Below are positions 1 to 6,971 of a DNA stretch of 64,000 nucleotides, in pieces. The stretch is from Gramella sp. AN32 (GTDB taxonomy: Bacteria; Bacteroidota; Bacteroidia; Flavobacteriales; Flavobacteriaceae). The notes under the pieces are model-generated. The model was not told where the DNA came from and searched no databases. It saw nothing but the letters and a program-made list of their open reading frames with translations. The stretch is taken from positions 62,001 to 126,000 of the forward strand of contig NZ_QEYO01000001.1 of NCBI RefSeq assembly GCF_023718305.1. The letters run 5' to 3'. Each line of letters starts with the position of its first letter. The stretch's first letter is position 1. The position numbers were made by a program, and so were the translations under genes.

Positions 1-116
1 TCGCTTTGGTCGCCACCAATCAATTGGGACAAATTTTCCTAAGTGACACGCATGCCGACAGAACCGAGAAAGTGGTAAAAACCAGCAATCAGTCTTATAA
101 AATCTTTAAATTGTGA
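1..116 (+). CDS. recF: DNA replication/repair protein RecF, C-terminal end (partial)
   Basis: The first 116 bases read in frame from base 3 as the last 37 residues of a protein ending in a TGA at 114-116. The segment contains [13 protein letters not shown], the conserved end of the RecF ATPase, and closes with YKIFKL as many Bacteroidota RecF proteins do. RecF loads RecA at gaps in DNA through RecO and RecR. The nucleotide-binding motifs lie upstream of the window. The stop overlaps the GTG start of the next gene by four bases, so the two are probably cotranscribed. The assignment rests on a short tail plus the typical gene order (recF, DUF721, ndk). Confidence 0.8.
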   Translation, partial: ALVATNQLGQIFLSDTHADRTEKVVKTSNQSYKIFKL

Positions 117-547
117 AAAGAATTTCGTTACTTCTACTGTTCCTCTTTATTTCCTGCGGAAAAAATTCCCCGGAAGAAATGCTTCAGTATATAGACGGCT
201 ACTGGCAAATTGAAAAAGTAGAAGTTGAAAAAGATTCCGTGGTAGAATTTGGATTAAGCCAGTATGTCGATTTTATTGAAATTAAGGACTCTCTTGGATT
301 CAGAAAAAAACTACAACCCAAACTGGATGGAGGTTTCCTGAAGACAAATTCCGAAGAAAATATAAAAATTGACATAAGAGGTGAGCAATTATTTTTTCAA
401 TATTCCACTCCATTTAATACATGGGAAGAAGAAATTCTGGAAACCTCGCCTGATGTGTTGGTCACAAAAAACAAAGAAGGAAAAATTTATTATTATAAAC
501 GTTTTGAACCCCTATTAAACCTTGGTGATGAGAAAAAGAAAGAATGA
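113..547 (+). CDS. Small lipoprotein, lipocalin-like, unknown function
   Basis: A 144-residue protein with a lipoprotein leader: basic MKRIS, a leucine/phenylalanine stretch, then lipobox FISC with Cys at about residue 15. The mature part is mostly predicted beta strand, with the GYWQIEKVE start typical of the lipocalin-like lipoproteins common in Flavobacteriaceae. No catalytic motif is visible. The start is GTG inside the recF stop (GTGA overlap), which argues for translational coupling. The gene in turn overlaps the DUF721 gene by 20 bases. The export prediction is firm; the ligand and role are unknown. Confidence 0.75.
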   Translation: MKRISLLLLFLFISCGKNSPEEMLQYIDGYWQIEKVEVEKDSVVEFGLSQYVDFIEIKDSLGFRKKLQPKLDGGFLKTNSEENIKIDIRGEQLFFQYSTPFNTWEEEILETSPDVLVTKNKEGKIYYYKRFEPLLNLGDEKKKE

Positions 548-824
548 AGAAATGAAACTTGGCGATCTCCTGAAGAGTTTCGTAGATGAAAATAAGCTCG
601 ATAAAGGACTCGATCAGGTAAAGGTAAAGGATGTTTGGGAACAACAAATGGGACCTGCTATTAAAAAATATACCACGTCCCTCAAATTGAAAAATGGTAT
701 TTTGTATGTAGAACTTTCTTCCTCGGTGTTAAGGGAAGAACTAAGCTACGGTAAGGAAAAGATCATCAAAATCCTGAATGAGGAAATGGGAAAACAACTG
801 ATAAATAAATTAATTCTAAGATAA
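528..824 (+). CDS. DUF721 (DciA-like) protein
   Basis: A 98-residue basic protein of the DUF721 family. It has the family's KVWEQQMGPAIKKYT-like helix (here from about residue 38), a central strand segment LKNGILYVELSSSVLREEL and a C-terminal helix. In other bacteria DUF721 proteins include DciA, which helps load the replicative DnaB helicase, and location directly after recF fits a role at replication or repair. I chose ATG 528 over the in-frame TTG 522 and GTG 525 because it gives MRKRKNEE with no extra residues. It overlaps the preceding lipoprotein gene by 20 bases and ends at a shared terminator. Confidence 0.8.
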   Translation: MRKRKNEEMKLGDLLKSFVDENKLDKGLDQVKVKDVWEQQMGPAIKKYTTSLKLKNGILYVELSSSVLREELSYGKEKIIKILNEEMGKQLINKLILR

Positions 825-828
825 AAAA

Positions 829-862
829 AAAGGGTGACCGAATATTCGATCACCCTTTTTTT
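829..862. terminator. Bidirectional terminator between DUF721 gene and ndk
   Basis: A hairpin AAGGGTGA...TCACCCTT with A-rich flank on the left and a run of seven T on the right. It lies between two convergent genes and can serve both strands. Confidence 0.8.
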
Positions 863-878
863 AATATTATCGATCAGG

Positions 879-1298
879 TTAGAATTGTTCTCTTCCCGCA
901 AAATGAAAATCTCCTTCAATTTTCGCATTTTCGTTACTGTCACTTCCATGTACAGCATTCTCCCCAACATTTTTGGCGTATTTCTTTCTAATCGTTCCAT
1001 CAGCTGCATCTGTAGGATTTGTTGCTCCTATCAATGTCCTAAAATCTTCCACTGCATTTTCTTTTTCAAGAATAGCCGCAACGATTGGTCCGCGAGTCAT
1101 AAATTCTACTAATTCCCCAAAAAACGGACGTTCTTTATGTACTGCATAAAAAGTTTCAGCGTCATGCTGGGTCATTTGTGTAAGTTTCATCGCCACGATT
1201 TTAAATCCAGAAGCTGATATTTGCTCTAAGATTGCTCCAATATGCCCGCTTTCAACTGCATCTGGCTTAATCATGGTAAAAGTTCTATTTTCTGCCAT
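879..1298 (-). CDS. ndk: Nucleoside diphosphate kinase
   Basis: A 139-residue NDK, the enzyme that moves the gamma phosphate from ATP to other nucleoside diphosphates through a phosphohistidine. The start [15 protein letters not shown] is the family's N-terminus, and the active-site stretch NAVHGSDS carries the catalytic His near residue 115. Length matches the usual 138-140. The reading frame extends 19 codons further upstream, but that part overlaps the promoter and has no family similarity, so ATG at 1298 is the start. Transcribed alone, away from nrnA. Confidence 0.97.
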   Translation of the reverse strand: MAENRTFTMIKPDAVESGHIGAILEQISASGFKIVAMKLTQMTQHDAETFYAVHKERPFFGELVEFMTRGPIVAAILEKENAVEDFRTLIGATNPTDAADGTIRKKYAKNVGENAVHGSDSNENAKIEGDFHFAGREQF

Positions 1299-1320
1299 CG
1301 TATGGTTTTTAAATTTCGTG

Positions 1321-1350
1321 CAAAAATAAATAATTCTTATGCATATACAA
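1321..1350 (-). promoter_or_regulatory. Promoter of ndk (Bacteroidota type)
   Basis: On the minus strand, TTG (1350-1348), 19 bases, then TATTTTTG (1328-1321). This matches the Bacteroidota sigma-A consensus TTG/TAnnTTTG. It predicts a leader of about 15 bases before the ndk ATG. Confidence 0.75.
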
Positions 1351-1449
1351 GACATATAATAAATAATGTAGCTAATCTGTAAATCAACAAAATAGGGTTT
1401 AAGATTTTAGGTGGATTTATTCATAAAACCAGGAAAATTTCAGCCTCCA

Positions 1450-1457
1450 TAATTTTG
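1450..1457 (+). promoter_or_regulatory. Possible -7 box for nrnA-gldI operon
   Basis: TAATTTTG matches TAnnTTTG and lies 34 bases upstream of the nrnA start. No clear TTG is present at the -33 position, so this is a half match. Confidence 0.45.
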
Positions 1458-1491
1458 CAGGTTTTAAATAATCGTATATTTATCGACTGAT

Positions 1492-2508
1492 ATGATTGAT
1501 ACAAGAATACTCGAGATCACCTCTGAACTTGCTAAGGCAGAAAATATCGTGATCGTACCACATAAAGGACCCGATGGTGACGCCATTGGCTCAAGTTTAG
1601 GTCTCATGCATTTTCTTAAAGATAAAGGTCATAATGCGCATGTGATCGTTCCCAATGATTATCCGGAATTTTTAAAATGGTTGCCGGGAAATGGTGAAGT
1701 GATTATTTATGAAAATGAGAAAGAAAAGTCGCATGAGTTAATTGCTGAAGCAGAGATCATCTTTACCCTCGATTTCAACAATTTATCCAGATGTGGAGAT
1801 TTGCAACAACCCTTGATAAATTCTAAGGCAGTTTTTGTCATGATAGATCATCATCAGGAACCTTCAGATTATGCACATTATGTATATAGCAATGCAGAAA
1901 TGAGTTCTACCTGTGAAATGGTTTATAATTTCATCGTAAAACTTAGGGCGGCCAAAAAAATCACACCCGCAATTGCTACCTGTCTTTATACAGGGATCAT
2001 GACCGATACCGGTTCTTTTAGATTTAGTTCAACTTCTGCAGATACACACCGTGTCGTAGCTGATCTTATCGACAAAGGCGCTTTAAATAGCACGATCCAC
2101 AATAATGTCTTTGATACCTTTTCAGAAAATCAATTACAATTATTGGGAACTGCCCTTAAAAATCTTCGAGTGAATTATGAGCTTAAAACAGCCTATATCA
2201 GTCTCACCCAGGAGGAACTTCAAAATCATCATTTTAGAAAAGGCGATACTGAAGGTTTTGTGAATTATGGACTTTCTTTAAAAGACATCATTTTCGCAGT
2301 GATCTTTATTGAAAAAGAAAATGAGGACCTCGTGAAAATGTCTTTTAGATCAAAAGGTGATTTTAATGTAAATAAATTTGCGCGTGCTCATTTTGAAGGT
2401 GGCGGCCATATAAACGCTGCGGGTGGGAAAAGTGACCTTTCCTTAAAAGAAACCATTCAAAAGTTCAATGAGATCTTACCACAGTATCGTGAAGAATTAA
2501 CATCATGA
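1492..2508 (+). CDS. nrnA: DHH/DHHA1 phosphoesterase, oligoribonuclease/pAp phosphatase NrnA type
   Basis: A 338-residue DHH-family phosphoesterase. Metal-binding motifs are in place: HKGPDGDAIGSS near residues 24-35, LDFNN near 89, DHHQ near 120, and the C-terminal DHHA1 glycine motif GGGHINAAGG near 304. NrnA-type enzymes finish degradation of short RNA oligomers and dephosphorylate pAp (3'-phosphoadenosine 5'-phosphate). The gene starts an apparent operon whose second gene, gldI, overlaps its stop by four bases (ATGA). This order (ndk, DHH gene, gldI, FKBP gene) is common in Flavobacteriaceae. The exact substrate is inferred from the family. Confidence 0.88.
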   Translation: MIDTRILEITSELAKAENIVIVPHKGPDGDAIGSSLGLMHFLKDKGHNAHVIVPNDYPEFLKWLPGNGEVIIYENEKEKSHELIAEAEIIFTLDFNNLSRCGDLQQPLINSKAVFVMIDHHQEPSDYAHYVYSNAEMSSTCEMVYNFIVKLRAAKKITPAIATCLYTGIMTDTGSFRFSSTSADTHRVVADLIDKGALNSTIHNNVFDTFSENQLQLLGTALKNLRVNYELKTAYISLTQEELQNHHFRKGDTEGFVNYGLSLKDIIFAVIFIEKENEDLVKMSFRSKGDFNVNKFARAHFEGGGHINAAGGKSDLSLKETIQKFNEILPQYREELTS

Positions 2509-3065
2509 AAATAAGAGTTTTACTTCTTCTATTTTTAGCAATTCAGGCCTGTAAATCACCTGAAGCGCGTTATCCTGTCTCCCAAAAAACCGGATCTTAT
2601 ATAGATGAGTCCGTTGCTTTGAATAAAAAAATGATCGCGGAAGAAGAGGAAGAAATCCAGGAAATTATTCAGGCCGATTCCAGCAATGAATATCTAAATT
2701 CTGAAGATGGATTTTGGTACTATTATAACAACAAAAATACCGATAGTTTAAATACGGAAACACCCGAATTTGGTGATGTGGTCGTATTCGATTATTCCAT
2801 CGCTTCTATTGAAGGTGATCCCATATATGCTGAAGGAGAAATTCCTACCCGGGAATATGCTATAGACAAAGAGAAACTATTCACCGGTTTGCGCCAGGGT
2901 TTAAAATTAATGAAGGAAGGAGAAACCCTAACATTTTTGTTCCCGTCTCATAAAGCTTATGGTTATTATGGTGATAAGAAAAAAATTGGCACCAATCTGC
3001 CGCTCAATGTAAAAGTAACCCTACTCGATATAAAAAAAGAAAACGATAACCAAATCACTAATTAA
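2505..3065 (+). CDS. gldI: GldI-like FKBP-type peptidyl-prolyl isomerase lipoprotein
   Basis: A 186-residue lipoprotein with lipobox AIQAC (Cys about residue 16), a helical acidic linker and one FKBP-type domain from about residue 85 to the end, including the FPSHKAYGYYGD and LPLNVKVTLLDI segments. GldI is a periplasmic-side folding helper needed for gliding and T9SS function in Flavobacterium johnsoniae. Whether this organism glides cannot be told from the window, but a T9SS cargo protein is present at 61 kb. The ATG overlaps the nrnA stop, so coupling is likely. The next gene, also a prolyl isomerase, begins three bases after the stop. Confidence 0.88.
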   Translation: MKIRVLLLLFLAIQACKSPEARYPVSQKTGSYIDESVALNKKMIAEEEEEIQEIIQADSSNEYLNSEDGFWYYYNNKNTDSLNTETPEFGDVVVFDYSIASIEGDPIYAEGEIPTREYAIDKEKLFTGLRQGLKLMKEGETLTFLFPSHKAYGYYGDKKKIGTNLPLNVKVTLLDIKKENDNQITN

Positions 3066-3067
3066 CA

Positions 3068-4189
3068 ATGAAAACACAGAATATTTTTTTATTTATAGCA
3101 ATCATATCCGGGTTGTTCTCCTCATGCAAAGAAGATTATCCCGATTTAGAGGATGGGCTTTATGCTGAGATCAACACCTCTATGGGACCAATGATTGCCG
3201 AACTTTATTTTGAAGAAACGCCATTAACCGTAGGAAACTTTGTATCCCTTGCTGAAGGAAATAATAAAATGGCCGATAGTTCCTATGGAGGAAAACCATA
3301 CTATAACGGCTTGATCTTTCACCGTATTATAGACGGATTTATGATCCAGGGCGGGGATCCTACCGGGACGGGGAGCGGTGGGCCCGGTTATAAATTTCCG
3401 GATGAGTTTCAGGATTCTTTAAGTCATGACTCTAAAGGGATTCTATCTATGGCCAATGCAGGTCCGGGAACAAATGGAAGTCAGTTTTTTATCACCCTTG
3501 CCCCGGTGAAACAACTCGATAATAAACATACGGTTTTTGGGAAATTAGTAAAGGGTATGGATGTTCTTGAAGCTATTGGGAAGGTAGAGACCGGCCCTCG
3601 CGATAAACCAACAAAAGATGTTACGATTAACGAGATCAATATTATCCGGAAAGGTAAAGCTGCCAAAAATTTTGATGCTCCTGCCAAAATGGAATCCAGT
3701 TTAAAAAAGATAGAGGATGACCAAAAAGCAGAGCAGGAAAAAATCGCTGCCATGGCTTCGGGAACTAAGACAAAATTTGAAGAAATCAAGTTGAAGGCAG
3801 ATTCACTAGATAGTGGCCTAAAAATCTATTACGAACAAAAAGGTGAAGGCGAACAACCTAAAATAGGGCAACAGGTTTTAATCAACTATGCCGGCTATTT
3901 TGAAGATGGAACTTTGTTTGACTCCAACATGATAGATGTCGCCAAAGAAAATAATATGTATGACCACAGGCGTGAGCAGGGAATGGGATATCAACCAATT
4001 TCTGTGGCTTATGGCCCGGATGCTCCCATGATCCAGGGTTTTAGGGATGCTATTCAACAAATGAAAGTTGGAGACAAGGTTGTTGTTTTCATTCCAAGCG
4101 AATTAGCTTACGGCACCAATGGTTATGGCAGTATTCCGCCAAACACCAACCTGATCTTTAGAATGGAACTTGTAGATATCGCTGAATAA
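3068..4189 (+). CDS. Two-domain prolyl isomerase lipoprotein: cyclophilin fused to FKBP
   Basis: A 373-residue lipoprotein (lipobox LFSSC, Cys near residue 20). Residues about 32-195 form a cyclophilin domain with FHRIIDGFMIQGGDP and GTNGSQFFIT. A charged linker follows at about 200-245. Residues about 255-373 form an FKBP domain with the VLINYAGYFEDGTLFDS start and IPSELAYGTNGYG. Two unrelated folds with the same activity in one chain suggest a broad folding catalyst for exported proteins. Only two bases separate it from gldI, and a terminator follows, so it ends the operon. Confidence 0.92.
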   Translation: MKTQNIFLFIAIISGLFSSCKEDYPDLEDGLYAEINTSMGPMIAELYFEETPLTVGNFVSLAEGNNKMADSSYGGKPYYNGLIFHRIIDGFMIQGGDPTGTGSGGPGYKFPDEFQDSLSHDSKGILSMANAGPGTNGSQFFITLAPVKQLDNKHTVFGKLVKGMDVLEAIGKVETGPRDKPTKDVTINEINIIRKGKAAKNFDAPAKMESSLKKIEDDQKAEQEKIAAMASGTKTKFEEIKLKADSLDSGLKIYYEQKGEGEQPKIGQQVLINYAGYFEDGTLFDSNMIDVAKENNMYDHRREQGMGYQPISVAYGPDAPMIQGFRDAIQQMKVGDKVVVFIPSELAYGTNGYGSIPPNTNLIFRMELVDIAE

Positions 4190-4213
4190 TCATCTGTATC
4201 CGCAAAATAAAAA

Positions 4214-4240
4214 AAACCCGGTCATGGCCGGGTTTCTTGT
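4214..4240. terminator. Bidirectional terminator between PPIase operon and pepD
   Basis: Perfect 8-bp stem AAACCCGG/CCGGGTTT with a 6-base loop. A-rich sequence on the left and T-rich sequence on the right let it act for both converging units. Confidence 0.8.
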
Positions 4241-4261
4241 TTAATTCAATCAGTTAAAAAT

Positions 4262-5722
4262 TTAATTCTTCGGAATATTTTTTAGGACTTCGATCACAAA
4301 TTTCCAGTATTTCTGGACTGAAGAAATCGACGCTCTTTCATCTGGAGAATGAGCTCCTTTGATGGTGGGTCCAAAAGAAATCATATCCATTTCTGGATAG
4401 TGACTACCAATAATCCCACACTCCAGGCCGGCATGACAGGCAGCGATATGTGCCTTTTCACCATTTATTTCCTGGTATAATTTGTCCAGTACTTTCAATA
4501 TATCTGAATCTTTGTCTGGAGCCCATCCCGGATATTCCCCAGATAGTTCCACCTTAAAACCAGCCAGATTAAAAACCGCTTTTAAAGAATTTGAAAGGTT
4601 ATTTCTGGAAGATTCTACTGAACTCCTGGTAAGACAATTAATAACCGCTTTTCCGTTTTTCACTCTTACATTAGCTACATTATTTGAGGTTTCTACCAAA
4701 CCTTCAATTTGCGGGCTCATTCGAAATACACCATTATGGGCAGCCTCTATGGCGCTCAATAATTGCTGCTGAAAATCTATTGGGAACACTTTTTCCGGAA
4801 GCTGCGTAGTTTCAATTTCAACATGTAAGTTTGGCTCCAAAGAAGAATATTCTCCAGCAATCGCTGAAGTCCTCTTTTGAATTTCACTTTTAAACGCATC
4901 TACTTCAGAATTCTTCATAGCCAGGACCACCTGGCTTTCCCTGGGAATGGCATTTCGTAATCCGCCACCATTTATTTCTGAGATTTTCATTTCAAAACTT
5001 TCCGGCAGGTCAAAAAGCAAACGGTTCATCAGCTTATTGGCATTCCCCAAGCCTTTGATAATCTCCATCCCTGAATGTCCTCCCTGTAAACCTTTCAGTT
5101 TTAATTGAAATGCAGTATATCCTTCCCGTAAATTCTCTTCTTTATAATCCTGGGTGGCCGTAACATCTACCCCGCCGGCACAACCAATTCCTATTTCATC
5201 ATCTTCTTCGGTGTCCAGGTTTAATAAGATTTTACCTTCAAGGATACCGGGATCCAAATTTTTCGCGCCGGTCATCCCGGTTTCCTCGTCTATCGTAAAC
5301 AAACATTCCAAAGCGGGATGCTCCAAAGTATCGCTTTCCAGAATTGCCATCATCGTGGCCACCCCAAGGCCATTATCGGCTCCCAGAGTGGTTCCTTTCG
5401 CTTTTACCCAGTCCCCCTCAATTTTCATCTCTATGCCCTGGGACTCAAAATCAAATTGAGTATCGTTATTCTTTTGATGAACCATGTCCAGATGCGCTTG
5501 TAAAACCACGGTTTTACGATCTTCCAGTCCCCTGGTTGCAGGCTTTTTGATCACCACATTTCCCACAGCATCAACTTTAGTCTTCAGGTTAAGATTTTTC
5601 CCGAATTCTTTTATAAAATTGATCACCCTTTCCTCCTTTTTTGAAGGTCTGGGTACTGCGTTAAGATCGGCGAATTTATTCCATAATTCTCTAGGCTCTA
5701 ATGCCCTGATAGCTTCATTCAT
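4262..5722 (-). CDS. pepD: Aminoacyl-histidine dipeptidase (peptidase D, M20 family)
   Basis: A 486-residue cytosolic zinc dipeptidase of the M20C group. Metal and catalytic motifs are visible: QAHLDMVHQK near residue 76, LGADNGLG near 115, TIDEETGMTGA near 145, a bridging Asp in LNLDTEEDDEIG near 172, and the late ACHAGLECG near 435. The protein has the lid domain typical of PepD between these blocks. It cleaves Xaa-His and some other dipeptides. No leader is present. It stands alone, with a terminator on its 3' side. Confidence 0.93.
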   Translation of the reverse strand: MNEAIRALEPRELWNKFADLNAVPRPSKKEERVINFIKEFGKNLNLKTKVDAVGNVVIKKPATRGLEDRKTVVLQAHLDMVHQKNNDTQFDFESQGIEMKIEGDWVKAKGTTLGADNGLGVATMMAILESDTLEHPALECLFTIDEETGMTGAKNLDPGILEGKILLNLDTEEDDEIGIGCAGGVDVTATQDYKEENLREGYTAFQLKLKGLQGGHSGMEIIKGLGNANKLMNRLLFDLPESFEMKISEINGGGLRNAIPRESQVVLAMKNSEVDAFKSEIQKRTSAIAGEYSSLEPNLHVEIETTQLPEKVFPIDFQQQLLSAIEAAHNGVFRMSPQIEGLVETSNNVANVRVKNGKAVINCLTRSSVESSRNNLSNSLKAVFNLAGFKVELSGEYPGWAPDKDSDILKVLDKLYQEINGEKAHIAACHAGLECGIIGSHYPEMDMISFGPTIKGAHSPDERASISSVQKYWKFVIEVLKNIPKN

Positions 5723-5747
5723 CTAACTTTTCATTTTTTAATTCCCA

Positions 5748-5755
5748 CAAAGGTA
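5748..5755 (-). promoter_or_regulatory. Likely -7 box for pepD
   Basis: TACCTTTG on the minus strand, 25 bases before the pepD ATG. No convincing TTG at -33. Confidence 0.5.
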
Positions 5756-5813
5756 TTGGATTTGCACGATTCCCTTAAATTTGAAAAGCTTTAATTCATT
5801 CTAAACCAATTTT

Positions 5814-6887
5814 GTGCTAAAAAAGTCCACCCTCTTTCTCGCTATCCTGCTTCCGTTACAGATCATTTTTATCAAAATACTGTCTGGTTTCCCGCAGTTT
5901 GTGGAGATTTATTATTCCCTGGGAATTTACCCTTATATTTCCAGGGCGATGCGTTTTACCTTAGGTTTTCTGCCTTTTTCCCTGGGTGATTTTTTATACG
6001 CTGCTTTAATTATTTCATTGATATTTTGGGTGGTGCGCCGCATTAAACAGCGATTTAGAAATCCAAAAATATGGCTGGTAGACGCGCTTGCCTCGCTTTC
6101 TATTATTTATTTCTGTTTTAATCTTTTTTGGGGTTTTAATTATTATCGCCTCCCGCTGCACCAAAGTCTGGAGATTGAAAATGATTATACTATGGAGCAA
6201 CTTATTTCACTTACGCAAAGACTTATTGAAAAGTCCAATACATTACATGATGAATTAGCTGAAAATGATTCAGTTAAAGTAGCATTTGAATTTTCTAAAA
6301 ATGACCTTTTCAACAAAACCATTGACGGTTACTTAGCTTTGAAAAATGATTTCCCCGAACTTGAATATCGAAGTGAGGCCCTAAAAAGATCCCTTTACAG
6401 TATACCTTTAAGCTATATGGGTTTCAATGGCTATTTGAACCCTTTAACCAACGAAGCTCAGGTAAACTCCATTATCGTTCCTTATAAAATCCCTACGACG
6501 GCATCTCATGAAATTGGGCATCAGTTAGGTTTTGCCAAAGAGAATGAGGCCAATTTCATCGCCTGCCTGGCTACCTTAAATCATCCCGACCCTTATTTCC
6601 GGTATTCCGGATTTACGTTTGCGTTGAATTATTGTTTAAGTGAATTGTATTTGCGCGACCAGGAAAAATTTCAGGAAGTAAAAAAAACCATAAATCCCGG
6701 GATTTTAGAGAATTATCGGGAAGTGCATGAATTCTGGCTCAAACATCAAAATCCTTTTGAACCACTGTTTCAGCTTACGTATCATCAATATCTGAAAGCA
6801 AATAATCAGGCCGATGGTTTGAAAAGTTACAGTTACGTAGTGGCGCTTCTGGTAAATTATTACGGTGAGGATGGGAATAACCTCTAA
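5814..6887 (+). CDS. DUF3810 membrane protein with HEIGH metalloprotease motif
   Basis: A 357-residue protein with an N-terminal membrane segment (about residues 6-26) and further hydrophobic segments near 55-75 and 92-112. Then comes a soluble part carrying HEIGHQLGFAKENEANF. His232, Glu233 and His236 form HExxH, and Glu245 is a plausible third zinc ligand. This is the DUF3810 family of Bacteroidota, predicted membrane zinc peptidases of unknown substrate. I take GTG 5814 as start because it puts the first membrane helix right at the N-terminus and no earlier in-frame start looks better. It stands divergent from pepD. Confidence 0.8.
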   Translation: MLKKSTLFLAILLPLQIIFIKILSGFPQFVEIYYSLGIYPYISRAMRFTLGFLPFSLGDFLYAALIISLIFWVVRRIKQRFRNPKIWLVDALASLSIIYFCFNLFWGFNYYRLPLHQSLEIENDYTMEQLISLTQRLIEKSNTLHDELAENDSVKVAFEFSKNDLFNKTIDGYLALKNDFPELEYRSEALKRSLYSIPLSYMGFNGYLNPLTNEAQVNSIIVPYKIPTTASHEIGHQLGFAKENEANFIACLATLNHPDPYFRYSGFTFALNYCLSELYLRDQEKFQEVKKTINPGILENYREVHEFWLKHQNPFEPLFQLTYHQYLKANNQADGLKSYSYVVALLVNYYGEDGNNL

Positions 6888-6971
6888 GTTTGCCTTAGAT
6901 CCTCCAATTTTTATTACTTTAAAGCTCTTAAAAATTTCAAGCCTATTTATTATTCAAAATCATCAGAATTT